From the NCBI GenBank assembly GCA_021816965.1, contig JAKAWU010000009.1:1-34584 (forward strand): a stretch of DNA of 34,584 nt. The letters run 5' to 3'. Positions 32,297-34,584 of this stretch are shown piece after piece (positions within the stretch are counted from its first letter, which is position 1; the number at the start of each line of letters is the position of its first letter). The stretch comes from Thermoplasmata archaeon. Its GTDB lineage: Archaea; Thermoplasmatota; Thermoplasmata; Thermoplasmatales; Thermoplasmataceae. Both the position numbers and the translations under genes were made by a program. Below the pieces are notes generated by a model. That model saw only the letters and a program-made list of their open reading frames with translations, ran no database searches and was not told the DNA's origin.

Positions 32297-33072
32297 CCTT
32301 TCATCTCCTTGGTATTGGTCTCAGAGGTACACGGTCAATAACAATAGAAGAAAATGAAGTTCTGAAAAAATGCAGTAAAATATACATCGACACCTACACA
32401 TCCATTTTTCCTGAAAATTTTATAAATGATCTATCCCACATATACAGTGGTGAAATAATTCCTCTTGAAAGGGAGGAACTGGAGTCGATGGCTTTTATCA
32501 AAAATGAGGAAACTGATTCTTCACTCATTGTTTCTGGTGATCCTTTTGGCTCCACAACACATATGAGTATTGCAAGGGAGTGTATTGATAAAAAGATTGA
32601 TCTGAAAATATATGAAAATGCATCAATAATCAGTATCATATGGGGGAGAACCGGCCTATCCGCATACAGGTCTGGGAGTGTCGTTTCCATTCCAGATTTT
32701 GGGAATGAGTATGTCCCTGCAAGCCCCTATGAGAAAATACTACAGAACATATCCATGGGCCTGCACACATTAGTGCTTGTTGACCTGAAGAATGGAAAGA
32801 ATATAGATTCTTCAAGACTCATGGAAATATTCATCCTGATGAGGGACAGGAATAGCCTGGAGGACATTATGAAGAGGATATCTTTTTCCATTGAGAGAGC
32901 AGGATGGAATGATGAGGCAATTCATCTGGATTCACTTGAAAATATTCTCAGAAAAAACCTGAGGAGCCCATACTGCATTGTTATACCGGGAAAGATAGAT
33001 TTTAATGAGAGAGAGAATATAAAGGCGCTTTTTCAGGATTGCATCAGGGTACTGGATGGAGCGATTTCTTGA
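32293..33072 (+). CDS. dphB: Diphthine synthase
   Basis: This SAM-dependent methyltransferase (tetrapyrrole-methylase fold) methylates the EF-2 histidine intermediate in diphthamide synthesis. The family start LLGIGLRGTRSIT, the segment KIYIDTYTS, and VSGDPFGSTTHMSIA (about residues 80-94, SAM site) are typical. At 259 residues the length is standard. Translation starts from a TTG at 32293 inside the enolase stop (TTGA); no later Met would keep the N-terminal strand, so the TTG is firmly supported. Confidence 0.93.
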   Translation: MTFHLLGIGLRGTRSITIEENEVLKKCSKIYIDTYTSIFPENFINDLSHIYSGEIIPLEREELESMAFIKNEETDSSLIVSGDPFGSTTHMSIARECIDKKIDLKIYENASIISIIWGRTGLSAYRSGSVVSIPDFGNEYVPASPYEKILQNISMGLHTLVLVDLKNGKNIDSSRLMEIFILMRDRNSLEDIMKRISFSIERAGWNDEAIHLDSLENILRKNLRSPYCIVIPGKIDFNERENIKALFQDCIRVLDGAIS

Positions 33073-33123
33073 CAGCATCCCTCAACACCCTGATCAGAAG
33101 CTGTTGCATGATTTCATTATTAT

Positions 33124-33258
33124 ATGAAGAGCAACTTGGAAAATGTCATTAAATTATTGATCGTGTCGAATGCAGAAGTGGATCGAAGAATGATTGAGCT
33201 AAATAACGAGAAATTAAAACTTCTCCAGGAGCAGAAAAATAGGTATTCAAGAAACTGA
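33124..33258 (+). CDS. Small coiled-coil ORF of unknown function
   Basis: This is a 44-codon open frame, starting ATG and ending TGA. The predicted peptide is highly charged and helical (SNAEVDRRMIELNNEKLKLL), likely to form a coiled coil. It is the only coding candidate in the 262-bp gap between dphB and the AAA ATPase gene. No good ribosome-binding site or well-spaced TATA box was seen, so the call is tentative. It could be the 3' relic of a longer gene. Confidence 0.3.
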   Translation: MKSNLENVIKLLIVSNAEVDRRMIELNNEKLKLLQEQKNRYSRN

Positions 33259-33302
33259 TGGAAAAATCAGGGATAAGCAGATCAAATCACGCGGAAAGTA
33301 AG

Positions 33303-33315
33303 TTTAAAGTATATG
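33303..33315 (+). promoter_or_regulatory. TATA box of the AAA ATPase gene
   Basis: TTTAAAGTATATG is centred about 26 nt before the ATG at 33335, consistent with a leaderless transcript. Confidence 0.5.
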
Positions 33316-33334
33316 CATAGCCTACTAATACTAT

Positions 33335-34531
33335 ATGAGACTTCTTTTGAATAATTTTCGCTCTATAAAGAAAGAGACTCTGGAGATTGCACCTCTTACG
33401 ATTATGTATGGAAGCAATGGTTCTGGAAAATCAAGTTTTATGTATTCTTTGATGACATTGAAAAATCTGGTTTTAAATCCAAATCAATCTCTTGACGGCT
33501 TTTTCAATTATCAGTTTATATCAATTGGTGGCTATGATCAGGTTGTTTATTCGCACAATTCAAAAAATCACATAGGAATAGAGATAGAGTTGGACGAACC
33601 TGTTAAATCTAGTTTTAAAATTCAATTTCTTTCAAAAAATGAGGGGCAATTTACTTATACTAATGAAAAGTACAAAGTTAATGTCAATTTAAGAACAACC
33701 TTCCCATACCCTTTGAACCAACCTGTTAGCTTCTTCATAGAGATGTCTAAGGAACCAAATCAAAGAGTGGAATTTTTCTGGAACGGGCAGACTTTCAACA
33801 TCAAAGGCACCGTTAGCCCCCAGATGCAACAGGAAGTTACAGAACTTCAAACTAACCTTAACAACTATCTGGAGACTATCAAGAAAATACAGATTGTTCC
33901 TGTTAAACGTGGTTTTTTCAAGCCGTCTTATTCACAGGTTGGAACATCAAGTTTTTCACTCTCTGAAGATGAGATTGCAACAAGACTTGCACAATACAAA
34001 TACTTGGAGTATGATGTTTCGCATTATTTGGAGAAAGTTCTTGATAAAGAACTGCGAGTGAGGGCACAGATAGGCACGGGTATATTCAGCCTAGATGCTT
34101 TGGAAAGATCAGGCGATAACTCCTCAGAACTGGTTAATGAAGGATTCGGTCTCAACCAATTAGTTTATTTATTGGCCAAGGTCTTGGATACTGAATCGGA
34201 GATAATTATGATCGAGGAGCCAGAGATTCATCTTCATCCTAAGGCTTGTATAAAACTGATAGAGGTTCTGGCAGATATTGCAACAAAAAGAAATAAGAAA
34301 ATATTAATTTCGACTCACAGTGAAATATTAGTTTCATCGGCTCTCAACCTTATAACCGAAACAAAAATTACTCCAGACCAGATTAAATTTTATTGGACCA
34401 AGAAAGAGCAAGGTGTTACAAAGCTGGAATTGCAAGAATCAAATGAAAATGGTCAACTATCAGGAGGATTAGAAAATTTCCTTGAAGCTGAACTCGAAGT
34501 GTTAAAAAAGTTTACAAAATCACGTACTTAG
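33335..34531 (+). CDS. RecF/OLD-like AAA ATPase
   Basis: This 398-residue ABC-type/RecF-like ATPase has Walker A GSNGSGKSS at 26-34 (K32), Walker B IIMIEEPEIHLHPKA at about 290-304 (E294, E295), and the H-loop region STHSEILV near 330. The insert between the motifs (about residues 60-260) is beta-rich and then helical, as in OLD-like or DUF3696-type ATPases that often occur in mobile or defence contexts. No TOPRIM nuclease domain is fused, so by itself it is only the ATPase half of such systems. The window ends 53 bp after its stop, so a partner gene could lie just beyond. Confidence 0.82.
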   Translation: MRLLLNNFRSIKKETLEIAPLTIMYGSNGSGKSSFMYSLMTLKNLVLNPNQSLDGFFNYQFISIGGYDQVVYSHNSKNHIGIEIELDEPVKSSFKIQFLSKNEGQFTYTNEKYKVNVNLRTTFPYPLNQPVSFFIEMSKEPNQRVEFFWNGQTFNIKGTVSPQMQQEVTELQTNLNNYLETIKKIQIVPVKRGFFKPSYSQVGTSSFSLSEDEIATRLAQYKYLEYDVSHYLEKVLDKELRVRAQIGTGIFSLDALERSGDNSSELVNEGFGLNQLVYLLAKVLDTESEIIMIEEPEIHLHPKACIKLIEVLADIATKRNKKILISTHSEILVSSALNLITETKITPDQIKFYWTKKEQGVTKLELQESNENGQLSGGLENFLEAELEVLKKFTKSRT

Positions 34532-34584
34532 TGGGGATTTTTATTGCATAATTTAATCATAAACGAATGGATTTTTCATGATTT

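Noticed and set aside
1-34584. CRISPR array or cas genes
   Set aside because: No regularly spaced direct repeats and no cas-like proteins were seen; TnpB is part of an IS element and is not a Cas12.

Overview
This window looks like part of an archaeal chromosome, most likely from a Thermoplasmatales-type euryarchaeon (Thermoplasma/Ferroplasma/Cuniculiplasma relatives). The evidence is an archaeal SRP 7S RNA, an intron-containing tRNA-Tyr, a membrane-anchored archaeal LonB protease, NreA, diphthine synthase, archaeal-type RibC and RibL, a probable KEOPS subunit Cgi121, a GH15 trehalase-like enzyme, moderately AT-rich DNA, and TATA boxes about 25 nt upstream of start codons, which implies many leaderless transcripts. 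The species cannot be fixed from the sequence alone.

Layout. 1-1920: SRP RNA, an HD phosphohydrolase starting 12 nt after it, and a convergent RimI-type acetyltransferase. 1936-4011: a riboflavin/FAD cluster (ribB-ribL-ribC-ribH) behind a perfect 14-bp palindrome beside the TATA box. 4183-7849: a large DUF2079-like membrane protein gene cut in two by a complete IS200/IS605-type element (TnpA + TnpB); removing about 1750 bp restores one open frame. 7936-10678: a three-gene set (helical protein, SPFH/virion-core-like protein with three zinc ribbons, zinc-ribbon protein). 10737-12871: NreA and an SPL-like radical SAM protein. 12929-15902: an aldehyde dehydrogenase and an AlsS-like acetolactate synthase. 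15905-16445: a decayed MazEF-like toxin-antitoxin pair, visible only by reading the minus strand through stops and a frameshift. 16706-19724: an MFS transporter and the GH15 enzyme. 19826-21286: tRNA-Tyr followed by a graveyard of two short IS605/IS1341-like remnants and a broken VapBC pair. 21235-24454: an orphan DNA methyltransferase, an HAD phosphatase with a ThiF-like E1 protein, and a zinc-type MDR dehydrogenase. 24458-27107: a secreted or anchored protein and an ABC-2 exporter pair. 27238-33072: a housekeeping run of lon, cgi121, PfkB kinase, gamma-carbonic anhydrase-like protein, enolase and dphB. 33124-34531: a small coiled-coil ORF and a RecF/OLD-like AAA ATPase.

How the parts fit. 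Core metabolism and translation genes are packed tightly, with 4-nt stop/start overlaps, two of them using TTG starts. Between them lie islands of mobile and selfish DNA. The most informative are the live-looking TnpA/TnpB element, whose insertion site, predicted target-adjacent sequence and guide can be read directly, and the two dead toxin-antitoxin loci. No CRISPR array was seen. No wholly new system can be claimed. The best candidates for follow-up are the helical/SPFH/zinc-ribbon operon and the 3'-terminal AAA ATPase with its small upstream ORF.
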